The position numbers and the translations under genes are program-made. The notes below the pieces were generated by a model that was given only the letters and a program-made list of their open reading frames with translations, did no database searches and had not been told where the DNA came from. Below are positions 1 to 8,150 of a DNA stretch of 64,000 nt, piece by piece. Every line of letters starts with the position of its first letter. Position 1 is the first letter of the stretch. The DNA lies in the NCBI RefSeq assembly GCF_031846445.1, contig NZ_JAVRHR010000003.1:310001-374000 (forward strand), in the 5' to 3' direction. The DNA comes from Croceitalea rosinachiae. GTDB taxonomy: Bacteria; Bacteroidota; Bacteroidia; Flavobacteriales; Flavobacteriaceae.

Positions 1-11
1 TACTGTAAAAT

Positions 12-43
12 AAAAAACCGCCCTATTGCTAAGACGGTTTTTA
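12..43 (-). terminator. Rho-independent terminator of glnII
   Basis: Read on the minus strand, an AAAACCGTC arm pairs with GGCGGTTTT (one G-U pair) across a loop of about ten bases, followed by a T-run. It begins about 20 bases after the glnII stop codon. Confidence 0.75.
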
Positions 44-65
44 GAATAATCAACAACTAATTTTC

Positions 66-1082
66 TTATACATCAGCAGATTTAACCGTCTTAACAATTC
101 TTCCTGCGATTTTGTATGGATCACCGTTTGAAGCTGGTCTTCTATCTTCTAGCCAACCTTTCCATCCGCTTTCAACGGTAGCGATTGGAATACGGATTGA
201 AGCCCCTCTATCAGAAATCCCAAAGCTAAACTCATCAATAGATTGCGTTTCGTGCTCACCAGTTAATCTTTGGTCATTGAACTCACCGTAAACGGCAATG
301 TGCTCTTTCACCACTGGTCGGAAAGCTTCACATATTTTTTCATAAGTAGCTTTATCGCCACATGTTCTCAACGTAGTGTTAGAGAAATTGGCATGCATGC
401 CAGAGCCGTTCCAGTCCATATCTTTTCCTAGTGGTTTAGGGTGGTATTCAATGTAATAACCATATTGTTCGGTCAAACGATCCAATAAATAACGAGCTAC
501 CCATATTTCATCACCTGCTTTCTTAGCGCCTTTGGCGAAAAGTTGAAATTCCCATTGTCCAGAGGCAACTTCTTGGTTGATTCCTTCAAAGTTGATTCCT
601 GCTTCAATACACATATCTGCATGTTCTTCAACCAAATCTCGACCATGAGTGTTTTTACCACCAACAGAACAATAGTACATGCCTTGTGGAGCCGGGTAGC
701 CACCAATTGGAAAACCTAGTGGTAATTGGGTTTGCGTATCCATTATAAAATATTCTTGTTCAAAGCCAAACCAAAAATCATTATCGTCATCATCAATGGT
801 TGCTCGACCATTAGATACGTGAGGGGTACCATCTGCGTTCAAAACCTCAGTCATTACCAAAAACCCGCTCTTTCTTGCAGGATCTGGAAATATGGCAACT
901 GGTTTTAACAAGCAGTCAGACGAACCACCTTCAGCTTGTCTTGTTGAACTGCCATCAAAAGACCACATTGGACAATCTTCTAATTTACCGCTAAAGTCAT
1001 TTACAACCTTGGTTTTACTTCTCATGTTTTGAGTTGGAAAGTATCCATCCAACCAGATGTACTCTAATTTTGCCTTGCTCAT
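66..1082 (-). CDS. glnII: Glutamine synthetase, type II (eukaryote-like)
   Basis: Makes glutamine from glutamate, ammonium and ATP in the cytoplasm. At 338 residues it matches the short type II (beta-grasp plus catalytic domain) enzymes rather than the 470-residue bacterial GlnA. Visible family signatures are WSFDGSST (residues 40-47), the FEQEYF metal/glutamate-binding strand (107-112) and NGSGMHAN (225-232). It ends at a clear hairpin terminator and is transcribed divergently from a second, unrelated glutamine synthetase (glnN). The shared upstream region holds two ACCCC/GGGGT-type palindromes, one close to each start, so nitrogen-dependent control is likely. The gene is ordinary for flavobacteria; the pairing of two GS types suggests different affinities or conditions of use, which is inference. 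Confidence 0.95.
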   Translation of the reverse strand: MSKAKLEYIWLDGYFPTQNMRSKTKVVNDFSGKLEDCPMWSFDGSSTRQAEGGSSDCLLKPVAIFPDPARKSGFLVMTEVLNADGTPHVSNGRATIDDDDNDFWFGFEQEYFIMDTQTQLPLGFPIGGYPAPQGMYYCSVGGKNTHGRDLVEEHADMCIEAGINFEGINQEVASGQWEFQLFAKGAKKAGDEIWVARYLLDRLTEQYGYYIEYHPKPLGKDMDWNGSGMHANFSNTTLRTCGDKATYEKICEAFRPVVKEHIAVYGEFNDQRLTGEHETQSIDEFSFGISDRGASIRIPIATVESGWKGWLEDRRPASNGDPYKIAGRIVKTVKSADV

Positions 1083-1142
1083 AATAGTGGATTATTTACT
1101 TGAAATTTTAATAAGTTGTAAAAATAATTTTTTTTGCTAAAA

Positions 1143-1162
1143 ACCTCTATTCTAAGGGGGTT
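1143..1162. promoter_or_regulatory. Putative nitrogen-regulator site 1 (glnII side)
   Basis: Imperfect palindrome of the form ACCTCT-ATTCT-AAGGGGGT, about 60-80 bases upstream of glnII and just upstream of a TATTTTTA box (1119-1126, minus strand). It resembles the site at 1191-1213 and the one upstream of the PII gene. A binding role is inferred from this recurrence. Confidence 0.45.
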
Positions 1163-1190
1163 AAATCACAAAAAGTTATCAGAATTTTGT

Positions 1191-1213
1191 TAACCCCTAT
1201 TTTATGCGGGGTT
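1191..1213. promoter_or_regulatory. Putative nitrogen-regulator site 2 (glnN side)
   Basis: TAACCCCT, spacer TTTTATGC-like, GGGGTTA: arms pair over a spacer of about nine bases. It lies about 45 bases upstream of the glnN -7 box, a typical activator distance. Same arm sequence and overall length (20 bases from ACC to GGT) as the site before the PII gene. The upstream GGGGGTTAA at 1156-1164 can also pair with TTAACCCC here, so an RNA-level alternative fold cannot be excluded. Confidence 0.5.
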
Positions 1214-1258
1214 ATTTAATAAAAAAGCATTTTTATAGGCTCAATATTGCTAAATTGT

Positions 1259-1266
1259 TAATTTTG
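1259..1266 (+). promoter_or_regulatory. Putative -7 box of glnN promoter
   Basis: TAATTTTG matches the Bacteroidota -7 consensus TAnnTTTG, 26 bases before the glnN start. No convincing TTTG -33 box is seen, which would fit an activator-dependent promoter. Confidence 0.5.
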
Positions 1267-1292
1267 TCTATTGATTTAAATAGGTTAAAGTC

Positions 1293-3473
1293 ATGATGAG
1301 ATTTGAAGCACTAACAACGAGTCATAGTAGAATTCCCACGAACATAGAAGAATTGGATAAACGATCTAGTCTGTTTGGCACTAACGTGTTCAACAATGAA
1401 AAAATGCAACAGTTTCTTACCAGTGAAGCTTTTCATAAGGTTCAGGCAGCAATCTTTTCAGGAAGTAAAATAGATCGAAAAATTGCAGATCAGGTGGCTG
1501 AGGGAATGAAAGCTTGGGCGCTTTCTATGGGTGCAACGCATTACACACACTGGTTTCAGCCTTTAACTGGGGCGACCGCAGAAAAGCACGATGCATTTTT
1601 TGATTTGCTTGCTGATGGTCGAGGTATTGAAAAATTTGGTGGCAGACAATTGGTGCAACAAGAACCTGATGCCTCTAGTTTTCCTAGCGGGGGAATAAGA
1701 AATACCTTTGAAGCTAGGGGCTATACAGCTTGGGACCCAACTTCTCCGGCTTTTGTCTATAAAACTACTTTGTGTATTCCAACTATTTTCGTTTCATATA
1801 CCGGTGAAGCTCTAGATAATAAAGCGCCTTTGCTACGTGCCTTACATGCGGTTGATGAAGCGGCTACAGGTGTTGCTCAATTTTTTGACAAAAACGTAAG
1901 AAAAGTACATGCCACTTTAGGATGGGAGCAGGAGTATTTTTTAATAGACAAAGCGCTTGCACAATCAAGACCAGATATTTTGATGACCGGTCGTACTTTG
2001 GTGGGCAATTCAGCCGCGAAAGGCCAACAATTAGATGATCATTACTTTGGCGTAATTCCGAGTAGGGTGCTCAGTTTTATGAGTGCTTTAGAAAAACAGT
2101 GTATGCTATTGGGTATTCCTGTTAAAACAAGACATAATGAAGTGGCGCCCAATCAGTTTGAATTGGCTCCGGTTTTTGAAGAAGCGAATCTATCCGTTGA
2201 CCATAACCTGTTGTTAATGGATGTAATGGATGAAATTGCTGACCAGCATGGGTTTAAAGTTTTGTTCCATGAAAAACCCTTCGCGGGTATTAACGGTTCG
2301 GGCAAACATAATAACTGGTCTCTGGCCACAGATACCGGGGTGAATTTGTTGAGTCCGGGATCCACTCCGATGAAGAACCTGCAGTTTTTGACCTTTTTCA
2401 TCAATACGATTAAGGCCGTGGATACCTATGAAGAATTATTGCGATCTTCAATTGCTTCTGCCAGCAATGACCATCGTCTAGGCGCTAATGAAGCACCCCC
2501 AGCCATTATTTCAATTTTTGTGGGCAAGCAATTAAGTGATGTACTTGATGAATTGGAAGGGGTTTCTAAAGGAAAACTATCTCCAGAAGAAAAGACAGAA
2601 CTAAAACTTAATGTGGTTGGTAAGATTCCTGAAATATTATTGGACAATACGGATCGTAACCGTACCTCTCCTTTTGCTTTTACAGGCAATAAATTTGAAA
2701 TGCGTGGTGTAGGGGCAAAAATGAATTGTGCCAAACCCATGACGGTTCTAAATACTATTGTAGCTAAGCAATTGACCGATTTCAAGAAAGAAGTCGATGC
2801 TTTAATCGATAAAAAAAGCCTTAAAAAAGATGAAGCTGTTTTTAACGTACTACGAGAATACATTAAAACCTCAAAACGGATACGTTTTGATGGTGATGGA
2901 TATAGTGGAGATTGGGAGGCTGAGGCTCGCAAGCGAAAATTAAGTAATAATAAAAATACCCCTGAGGCTATTCGGGTATTGACTTCAAAAGAAAGTCTGG
3001 CACTTTTTGAAGCAACCAATGTAATGAACGATAAAGAGTTGGCCGCACATCAAGAAGTGGAACTTGACAATTACGTTTTTCATATTCAGATAGAAAGTAG
3101 CATTTTAAGCGAATTAGTTTACAATCATATCATACCAGCTACATTGAAATACCAAAATATATTACTTGAAAATATTGCGGGTTTGAAAGAGGTTTATGGT
3201 GCTGCCCATAAAAACCTTACCGAGCCGCAACTGAACATTTTAGAAAAAATGGCGGAACATTTGGTGCGGGCTAAAAAACTTGCCGACCAAATGACTGTTG
3301 TCAAAGAAAAATCGAATAAAGGAAGCAGTATTGCCAAACGTGCACAGGCCTATTGCGATGATGTTAAACCTTATTTTGAACAAATTCGAACACATGTTGA
3401 CGCTTTGGAGCAATTGGTGTCTGATGAATTATGGCCATTGACCAAATACCGCGAACTGCTGTTTGTGAAATAA
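1293..3473 (+). CDS. glnN: Glutamine synthetase, type III
   Basis: Cytoplasmic glutamine synthetase of the large GSIII class: 726 residues, against about 700-730 usual for the family. The catalytic core is visible as EVAPNQFELAP (from about residue 283) and the GINGSGKHNNWS loop (about 331-342), with ammonium/glutamate and nucleotide-binding strands between. The C-terminal 150 residues form the helical extension typical of GSIII. Two adjacent ATG codons (1293 and 1296) are possible starts; no Shine-Dalgarno decides between them. It is divergent from glnII, and the dehydratase gene follows 47 bases downstream, so partial read-through is possible. In Bacteroidota GSIII is often the main ammonium-assimilating synthetase. 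Confidence 0.95.
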   Translation: MMRFEALTTSHSRIPTNIEELDKRSSLFGTNVFNNEKMQQFLTSEAFHKVQAAIFSGSKIDRKIADQVAEGMKAWALSMGATHYTHWFQPLTGATAEKHDAFFDLLADGRGIEKFGGRQLVQQEPDASSFPSGGIRNTFEARGYTAWDPTSPAFVYKTTLCIPTIFVSYTGEALDNKAPLLRALHAVDEAATGVAQFFDKNVRKVHATLGWEQEYFLIDKALAQSRPDILMTGRTLVGNSAAKGQQLDDHYFGVIPSRVLSFMSALEKQCMLLGIPVKTRHNEVAPNQFELAPVFEEANLSVDHNLLLMDVMDEIADQHGFKVLFHEKPFAGINGSGKHNNWSLATDTGVNLLSPGSTPMKNLQFLTFFINTIKAVDTYEELLRSSIASASNDHRLGANEAPPAIISIFVGKQLSDVLDELEGVSKGKLSPEEKTELKLNVVGKIPEILLDNTDRNRTSPFAFTGNKFEMRGVGAKMNCAKPMTVLNTIVAKQLTDFKKEVDALIDKKSLKKDEAVFNVLREYIKTSKRIRFDGDGYSGDWEAEARKRKLSNNKNTPEAIRVLTSKESLALFEATNVMNDKELAAHQEVELDNYVFHIQIESSILSELVYNHIIPATLKYQNILLENIAGLKEVYGAAHKNLTEPQLNILEKMAEHLVRAKKLADQMTVVKEKSNKGSSIAKRAQAYCDDVKPYFEQIRTHVDALEQLVSDELWPLTKYRELLFVK

Positions 3474-3520
3474 TACTTTTTACACGTTGAAGAATTATTG
3501 GTAATTCCTATTTTTAAGGT

Positions 3521-4513
3521 ATGAACCTGACCCTAAAAGATATTGAAGCAGCTAAAAAAAGAATTGATCCATATATTAATAAAACGCCAATTCTTACATC
3601 GTCACGATTAAATGAATGGCTGGGTCATGAGATTTATTTTAAAGCTGAAAATTTTCAAAAAATCGGTGCTTTTAAGGCCAGGGGAGGAGTCAATACCTTG
3701 GCCTGGCTTTTAGAGCAGGGGCATCTTCCAAGGCATATTGTAGCGAACAGCTCGGGTAACCATGCCCAAGCAGTAGCCTATGCTGCAAAGCAGTTTAATG
3801 TACCAGCAACTATTTTTATGGCAGCCTATTCTTCAAAAGTAAAGGTTCAAGCTACCAAAGCTTATGGTGCTAAGGTGGTGTTGAGTGAAACCCGTGATAT
3901 AACCGATGCCAAAGTGACTGAAGCGGCAAAGGAAGAAGGCACTTTTTGGATTCCCCCTTTTAACCATGAACAAGTCATTAGTGGGCAAGGTACGGCTGCC
4001 TACGAAGCCTTAAAAGAACTAAAAGATATCGATGCGGTATTCACCCCTTGTGGCGGTGGCGGGCTGACCTCAGGTTCTTTAATTGCTACTCGCGGACTGA
4101 TGCCTAATGCAAAAATGTTCGGTGTAGAACCCTTAAATGCAAATGATGCGGCCGAGTCATTACGAATAGGTAGTATTCAACGTTTACCTGGCGTACCAGA
4201 TACCTTGGCAGATGGTGCTATGACTATGGCAGTTGGTGATATCACGTTTGATTATTTAAAACAGCTGGACGGTTTTTACGAAATAGAAGAAAAATATTTG
4301 GTGTACTGGACCCAATGGCTGACGCATTTGCTCAAGTGCCGAATAGAACCCACTTGTGCCATGCCCATGGAAGCTATTAGAAGATGGTTACAAACTCAAA
4401 AAACAAGACAACGGGTGTTGATGGTGATTTCTGGTGGTAATGTGGACCAACCCATGACACAAAAGATATGGGAAGAAGATTACCTGATCCAAAAACCAAC
4501 GTTATTTGAATAA
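3521..4513 (+). CDS. PLP-dependent threonine/serine dehydratase family
   Basis: Fold-type II PLP enzyme of 330 residues. The Schiff-base lysine is K52 in GAFKARG, the phosphate/carboxylate loop is SSGNHAQA (77-84), and a glycine-rich CGGGGLTSG loop near residue 180 binds cofactor phosphate. There is no C-terminal ACT domain, so this is not the isoleucine-regulated biosynthetic IlvA. It fits catabolic threonine dehydratase, serine racemase or a related lyase, and sequence alone does not decide which. It follows glnN closely on the same strand; releasing ammonia from hydroxy-amino acids beside a glutamine synthetase makes metabolic sense, but that link is inference. Confidence 0.85.
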   Translation: MNLTLKDIEAAKKRIDPYINKTPILTSSRLNEWLGHEIYFKAENFQKIGAFKARGGVNTLAWLLEQGHLPRHIVANSSGNHAQAVAYAAKQFNVPATIFMAAYSSKVKVQATKAYGAKVVLSETRDITDAKVTEAAKEEGTFWIPPFNHEQVISGQGTAAYEALKELKDIDAVFTPCGGGGLTSGSLIATRGLMPNAKMFGVEPLNANDAAESLRIGSIQRLPGVPDTLADGAMTMAVGDITFDYLKQLDGFYEIEEKYLVYWTQWLTHLLKCRIEPTCAMPMEAIRRWLQTQKTRQRVLMVISGGNVDQPMTQKIWEEDYLIQKPTLFE

Positions 4514-4577
4514 TATACGTTTGTAAACGACTAGATTTTTTAAAATTCTTGAAATACAATCAGTTACCTTAATGAAG

Positions 4578-4622
4578 TGTATAAGTAATATATCCGAAAT
4601 ACCTTTATACAATTGTTAGCAA
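4578..4622. repeat. Inverted-repeat junction before the PD40 lipoprotein gene
   Basis: TGTATAAG (4578-4585) pairs with CTTTATACA (4603-4611), followed at once by ATTGTTAGC. This arrangement resembles the boundary of a gene cassette: outer GTTAGC-type core plus an inner stem. It ends about 20 bases before the GTG start. Confidence 0.35.
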
Positions 4623-4642
4623 ACATCAAAAACAAATAAATA

Positions 4643-5506
4643 GTGAGAAAATCCTACTTTTTTTTAATACTTGTATTCGCACTACTTTTAAGTGCCTGTA
4701 ATACTAAAAAGCAGAACGCAAAAAATAGTGATGAACCAATTATAGAAAATGTTTATCTTGGTCAGAAACCTCCAGGCTTAATACCTGAGTTATTTGCTCC
4801 GGATATTATTCAAACTGAACATAGAGAGGCCGCAGCAGCCTTGACACCAGACTTAAAAGAGTTCTATTTTCGCAGAAGGGGCGGGATACATAAAAATAAC
4901 ACCTTAGTTGTTGTTGAATACAAAAATAACACATGGGTTGAGTCAGTTGTGCCACCCAGAGCGGGAGAGCCATTTCTTTCTCTTGATGGTAAGATGCTGC
5001 ACTTGGGAAATAAATATAGGGAGCGAACCAACTCTGGATGGTCAGAAGTGAAAAGTCTTGATGCTCCTTTCAAAGATATTCGTATAATGCGTTTAACAGC
5101 GGCATCTAATGGAACTTACTACTTTGATGAGGCAAGTGAAACCGGTCCAATTCGTTATTCTCGTTTAATAAATGGTATACATGAAGAACCGAAAATGTTG
5201 GATATTGACTTAGGTCAATGGAATGCACATCCTTTTATTGCTCCCGATGAATCTTTTTTAATATGGGATGATCAAAGAGAAAGCGGATATGGTAAAGCTG
5301 ATTTGTATATTTCTTTTAGACAGAAAGATGGTTCGTGGTGTAGGGCTATTAATTTAGGAGATAAGATAAATACGGAATTTGGAGAAGCATATGGAAGTGT
5401 TTCACCGGATGGAAAGTATTTTTTCTTTCATAGAAGTTTTGGTGGTGATACAGGAGATATATTCTGGGTAGATGCACAAGTCATCATGGCACTGAAACCA
5501 AATTAA
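4643..5506 (+). CDS. Secreted lipoprotein with PD40/TolB-like repeats
   Basis: 287 residues with a GTG start. The N-terminus has basic residues, a hydrophobic stretch and the lipobox LLSAC, so the mature protein begins at a lipidated cysteine and is probably exported to the envelope. The body contains WD40-like PD40 strands: SPDGKYFFFHR near the C-terminus, LSLDGKMLHLG and APDESFLIWDD, each a turn of beta-propeller as in TolB-like periplasmic proteins. No catalytic motif is seen. It is the first gene of the cassette-like region, and a hairpin spacer precedes it. A binding or sensing role is possible but unsupported. Confidence 0.7.
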   Translation: MRKSYFFLILVFALLLSACNTKKQNAKNSDEPIIENVYLGQKPPGLIPELFAPDIIQTEHREAAAALTPDLKEFYFRRRGGIHKNNTLVVVEYKNNTWVESVVPPRAGEPFLSLDGKMLHLGNKYRERTNSGWSEVKSLDAPFKDIRIMRLTAASNGTYYFDEASETGPIRYSRLINGIHEEPKMLDIDLGQWNAHPFIAPDESFLIWDDQRESGYGKADLYISFRQKDGSWCRAINLGDKINTEFGEAYGSVSPDGKYFFFHRSFGGDTGDIFWVDAQVIMALKPN

Positions 5507-5634
5507 CAACAGTGACGTTTGGCAACAAAAAATAAAAATAATTGCTCTAATCTGGGCTTTAGCGAAGCTCATTGCAAGTTCAGTATTTCTGATTTTCCTA
5601 AGGAAAATTCTCGTACCTAGACTTTCAACTATTC
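5507..5634. repeat. Structured spacer between accessory genes
   Basis: Non-coding spacer with AACAACAGTGACGTTTGGC at its left end, a GCTTTAGCGAAGC hairpin in the middle, and TACTTAACGCTGTGCC just beyond the right end, inside the annotated start of the next gene. It has the look of a junction between inserted cassettes; no ORF is visible in it. Confidence 0.35.
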
Positions 5635-6174
5635 TTGTACTTAACGCTGTGCCATCTAATTAAAATTGGAAAAAAAATCAAAATAAGACCGCTCAATTTA
5701 TCAGATAAAGCTGAATTGGCAAAACTTGCAAATAATAAAAAGGTTTGGGATAATTTAAGAGATTATATTCCATTTCCATATAAGGAAGGTGATGCTGAAT
5801 TTTTCATAAACTTAGCGATAAAAGAAGAACCAAAACAAACTTTTGGAATAGAGTACAAAGGCAAGCTTTCTGGAGTAATAGGGTTAGTCAAGCAAAAAGA
5901 TGTCTATCAAAAATCGGCTGAAATCGGATATTGGATAGGAGAACTTTATTGGGGAAATGGAATCGCAACCAAAGCGGTAGAATTGATTATTAAATACGGA
6001 TTTGACAAACTTGGCTTAAATCGAATTTATACGGGTGTGTTTGAATATAATATTGGATCAATGAAAGTTCTTGAGAAGAACGGATTTAAAAAGGAAGGAA
6101 TATTTAAGAATGCGATTTTTAAAAATGACAAGGTCTATAATGAGCATAGATTTTATAAACTGAATGAAAAATAA
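5635..6174 (+). CDS. GNAT N-acetyltransferase, RimJ/RimL-like
   Basis: About 170 residues of GNAT fold. The acetyl-CoA loop is seen as IGELYWGNGIATKAVE (motif A, Q/R-x-x-G-x-G/A type) and motif B as NIGSMKVLEKNGFKKEG, as in RimJ/RimL ribosomal-protein and diamino-acid acetyltransferases. The substrate cannot be told from sequence. The start is doubtful: the frame is open from a TTG at 5635 that lies inside the spacer repeat, and there is no in-frame ATG or GTG before the conserved domain, which begins near IKIRPL (codon 15). A non-standard start such as ATT near 5662, or an inactivated start, is possible. Confidence 0.7.
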   Translation: MYLTLCHLIKIGKKIKIRPLNLSDKAELAKLANNKKVWDNLRDYIPFPYKEGDAEFFINLAIKEEPKQTFGIEYKGKLSGVIGLVKQKDVYQKSAEIGYWIGELYWGNGIATKAVELIIKYGFDKLGLNRIYTGVFEYNIGSMKVLEKNGFKKEGIFKNAIFKNDKVYNEHRFYKLNEK

Positions 6175-6324
6175 AACGGCATGATACAATGGCCATAATT
6201 CAGCTTTGTTTCTCCCTTAATTTGAAAAACCTAACTTTAAACCATCGTGATTTCTTAGTTTGAAAACCCCACCTAATTTACCAAGCCAGAATCGTAGCAT
6301 AACCGCTAGCACCAATAGCATCAG
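6175..6324. repeat. Structured spacer before the beta-lactamase-like gene
   Basis: 150-base non-coding spacer. The left end reads GGCATGATACAATGGCC and the right end GCATAACCGCTAGCACC, again with a TAACnGCTAGC-like core just upstream of the next start. No promoter with a clear TAnnTTTG box was found. Confidence 0.3.
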
Positions 6325-7164
6325 ATGAAATTAATTCATTTATTATCAATACTAATTATATTAGTTTCTTGCTCTGGTAGGAAGACTAAATCGGAAGGAA
6401 AAATAAAAAAAGAGTCAGAGCAAAAAGTTGAAGTTTCAGACTTTCAAACTATTATTGATTCAGCAGGTATTATGGGTTCGGTTTTAATTTATGATTTAAA
6501 AGGTGACAAATATTATTCAAACAGTTTTCATTTGGCAAAAAGAGGAAATCTACCAGCGTCTACATTCAAAATCACTAATTCGATTATAGCACTTGAAACA
6601 GGAACAGTTGAAAATGATAGTACGGTTTTAAAGTGGCGCGGTGAGAAAAGAGGATTGAAAATTTGGGAACAAGATTTAATATTTAGGGATGCTTTTCACT
6701 ATTCTTGTGTCCCTTGCTATCAAAAAGTAGCAAGGAAAATTGGAGAAAAAAAAATGAATAACTTTCTTAATAAGCTGGAATATGGAAAAATGAAAGTTGA
6801 TTCAACCAATGTTGATTTATTCTGGCTTGAGGGAGAATCTCGAATTAGTCAATTTCAGCAAATAGATTTTTTAAAGAGATTATATCAATCTGAACTGCCA
6901 ATTTCTGAACGCACGGAGACGATAATAAAAAGAATGATAGTAATTGAAGATGTTGATAACTATAAACTAAGTGGAAAAACAGGTTGGTCTATTAGAAATG
7001 GCAATAATAATGGTTGGTTTGTTGGATATATTGAAACTCGGAATAGAACATATTTTTTCGCAACAAATGTGGAGCCCAAACAACAATTTGATATGAATAT
7101 ATTTCCAACGATTAGGAAAGATGTGACTTTTAAGGCTCTCAAACAGATGGAAATAATAAAATAA
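6325..7164 (+). CDS. Class D (OXA-type) beta-lactamase-like lipoprotein
   Basis: 279 residues, usual length for class D serine beta-lactamases. The catalytic motifs are in order: S79-T-F-K82 (nucleophile and general-base lysine), S127-C-V129 (SxV), YGK at 153-155 where OXA enzymes have YGN, the FWLEG stretch with W167, and K218-T-G220. A signal peptide with lipobox LVSC makes it a lipoprotein (lipid on C16), unlike most OXA enzymes, which are soluble in the periplasm. It could hydrolyse beta-lactams or be a BlaR-like or penicillin-binding relative; the full motif set favours an active enzyme. It sits alone in the cassette-like region, followed by an AraC regulator that need not control it. 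Confidence 0.85.
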   Translation: MKLIHLLSILIILVSCSGRKTKSEGKIKKESEQKVEVSDFQTIIDSAGIMGSVLIYDLKGDKYYSNSFHLAKRGNLPASTFKITNSIIALETGTVENDSTVLKWRGEKRGLKIWEQDLIFRDAFHYSCVPCYQKVARKIGEKKMNNFLNKLEYGKMKVDSTNVDLFWLEGESRISQFQQIDFLKRLYQSELPISERTETIIKRMIVIEDVDNYKLSGKTGWSIRNGNNNGWFVGYIETRNRTYFFATNVEPKQQFDMNIFPTIRKDVTFKALKQMEIIK

Positions 7165-7186
7165 AGGTGTTCACTGTATTACAAAT

Positions 7187-7240
7187 CATTGCCGCCTATT
7201 GGCAGGGAATGCTCGTTATACTAACCGACAACAAAAATTA
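7187..7240. repeat. Hairpin junction between accessory genes
   Basis: CATT-GCC (7187-7193) faces GGC-AGGG-AATG (7201-7211), a stem with unpaired bases, followed by TTATACTAACCG. This repeats the TATAC plus TAAC pattern of the other spacers in this region. Confidence 0.35.
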
Positions 7241-7254
7241 GAATCGAATTCCAG

Positions 7255-8082
7255 ATGAAGATTGAAACTTTCAACCCCAAAAACAACGAGCTGAAAAAGT
7301 ATATAGATAGTTATTATATCCTGGAACACTCCGAAAATGACATTACAATAAATTACTTGACTTTTCCTTCGCTTTATTCAATTGTCACTGTCGTTAATAC
7401 AGCCGAAAATGTTATTCTGCGCAATAAAATTATAACAAAGTTTTCTAAGTCAAAACCATTGGAAACAAGCTTGGTTTGTAGATTTAATAAGCCCATTTGT
7501 TTTGAGTATCAAGGCAATGTGAAAGAAATCTGCATTTATTTTAAACCCCTAGGCCTTAACGCTTTCTTAGAGAAAGACCTAGCTAGTTACAGCCAAAGCT
7601 CGTTTGATAGATTCGTTCCCTTTTCTGATTACGAATTAGAAATGAAACGAATTTTAAACATTCAAGACAAAACAATTTTGGTTGAAGGTCTAGAAAAGTA
7701 TTGGTTGAGCAAATTAAACGGATTCACACATTCATTTTTGAGCGATGCTATTTCTAGAATAGAAGAAAACTTGAAAATAACTACTGCTGAACTAGCAAGT
7801 GAATTCGATGTCAGTCAGAAAACATTAATCTTCCAGTTTAAAAAGCACTTATGCAAAAAACCTTCTGAATACAAAAAAATACTCCGCTTTAGAAAAACAA
7901 TTGAAGAAATGAAGGGCTCTAATCAAAAGACCAGCTTAACTGAATTAAGCCATTTTATTGATTTTTTCGACCAATCTCATATGATTGCAAACTTCAAATC
8001 TTTAACTAGGCTTTCTCCCAAGGTATTTTTCGAAAATTTGACCACTATGGGGAACAGTAATGTTCATTGGATATTTGATTAG
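7255..8082 (+). CDS. AraC family transcriptional regulator
   Basis: 275 residues. The N-terminal 150 residues form a beta-rich sensor-like domain (DUF6597-like in appearance), and the C-terminal 100 residues carry the paired helix-turn-helix of AraC proteins: ITTAELASEFDVSQKTLIFQFKKHL then FIDFFDQSHMIANFKSLTRLSPKVF. It is a cytoplasmic DNA-binding protein without membrane segments. The ligand is unknown. It lies in the accessory region between structured spacers, so its target may be the next lipoprotein gene 68 bases downstream. Confidence 0.85.
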   Translation: MKIETFNPKNNELKKYIDSYYILEHSENDITINYLTFPSLYSIVTVVNTAENVILRNKIITKFSKSKPLETSLVCRFNKPICFEYQGNVKEICIYFKPLGLNAFLEKDLASYSQSSFDRFVPFSDYELEMKRILNIQDKTILVEGLEKYWLSKLNGFTHSFLSDAISRIEENLKITTAELASEFDVSQKTLIFQFKKHLCKKPSEYKKILRFRKTIEEMKGSNQKTSLTELSHFIDFFDQSHMIANFKSLTRLSPKVFFENLTTMGNSNVHWIFD

Positions 8083-8150
8083 GGTAAATCTTTTACAATT
8101 TAGTCTGAGCTCAATTAGTCAAATTTGCATTCAATCTAAAATGACTTACT

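Noticed and set aside
2426..3019. 197-codon minus-strand frame inside glnN
   Set aside because: It is antisense to a highly conserved enzyme, has Ser/Leu-rich shadow composition and no family resemblance.
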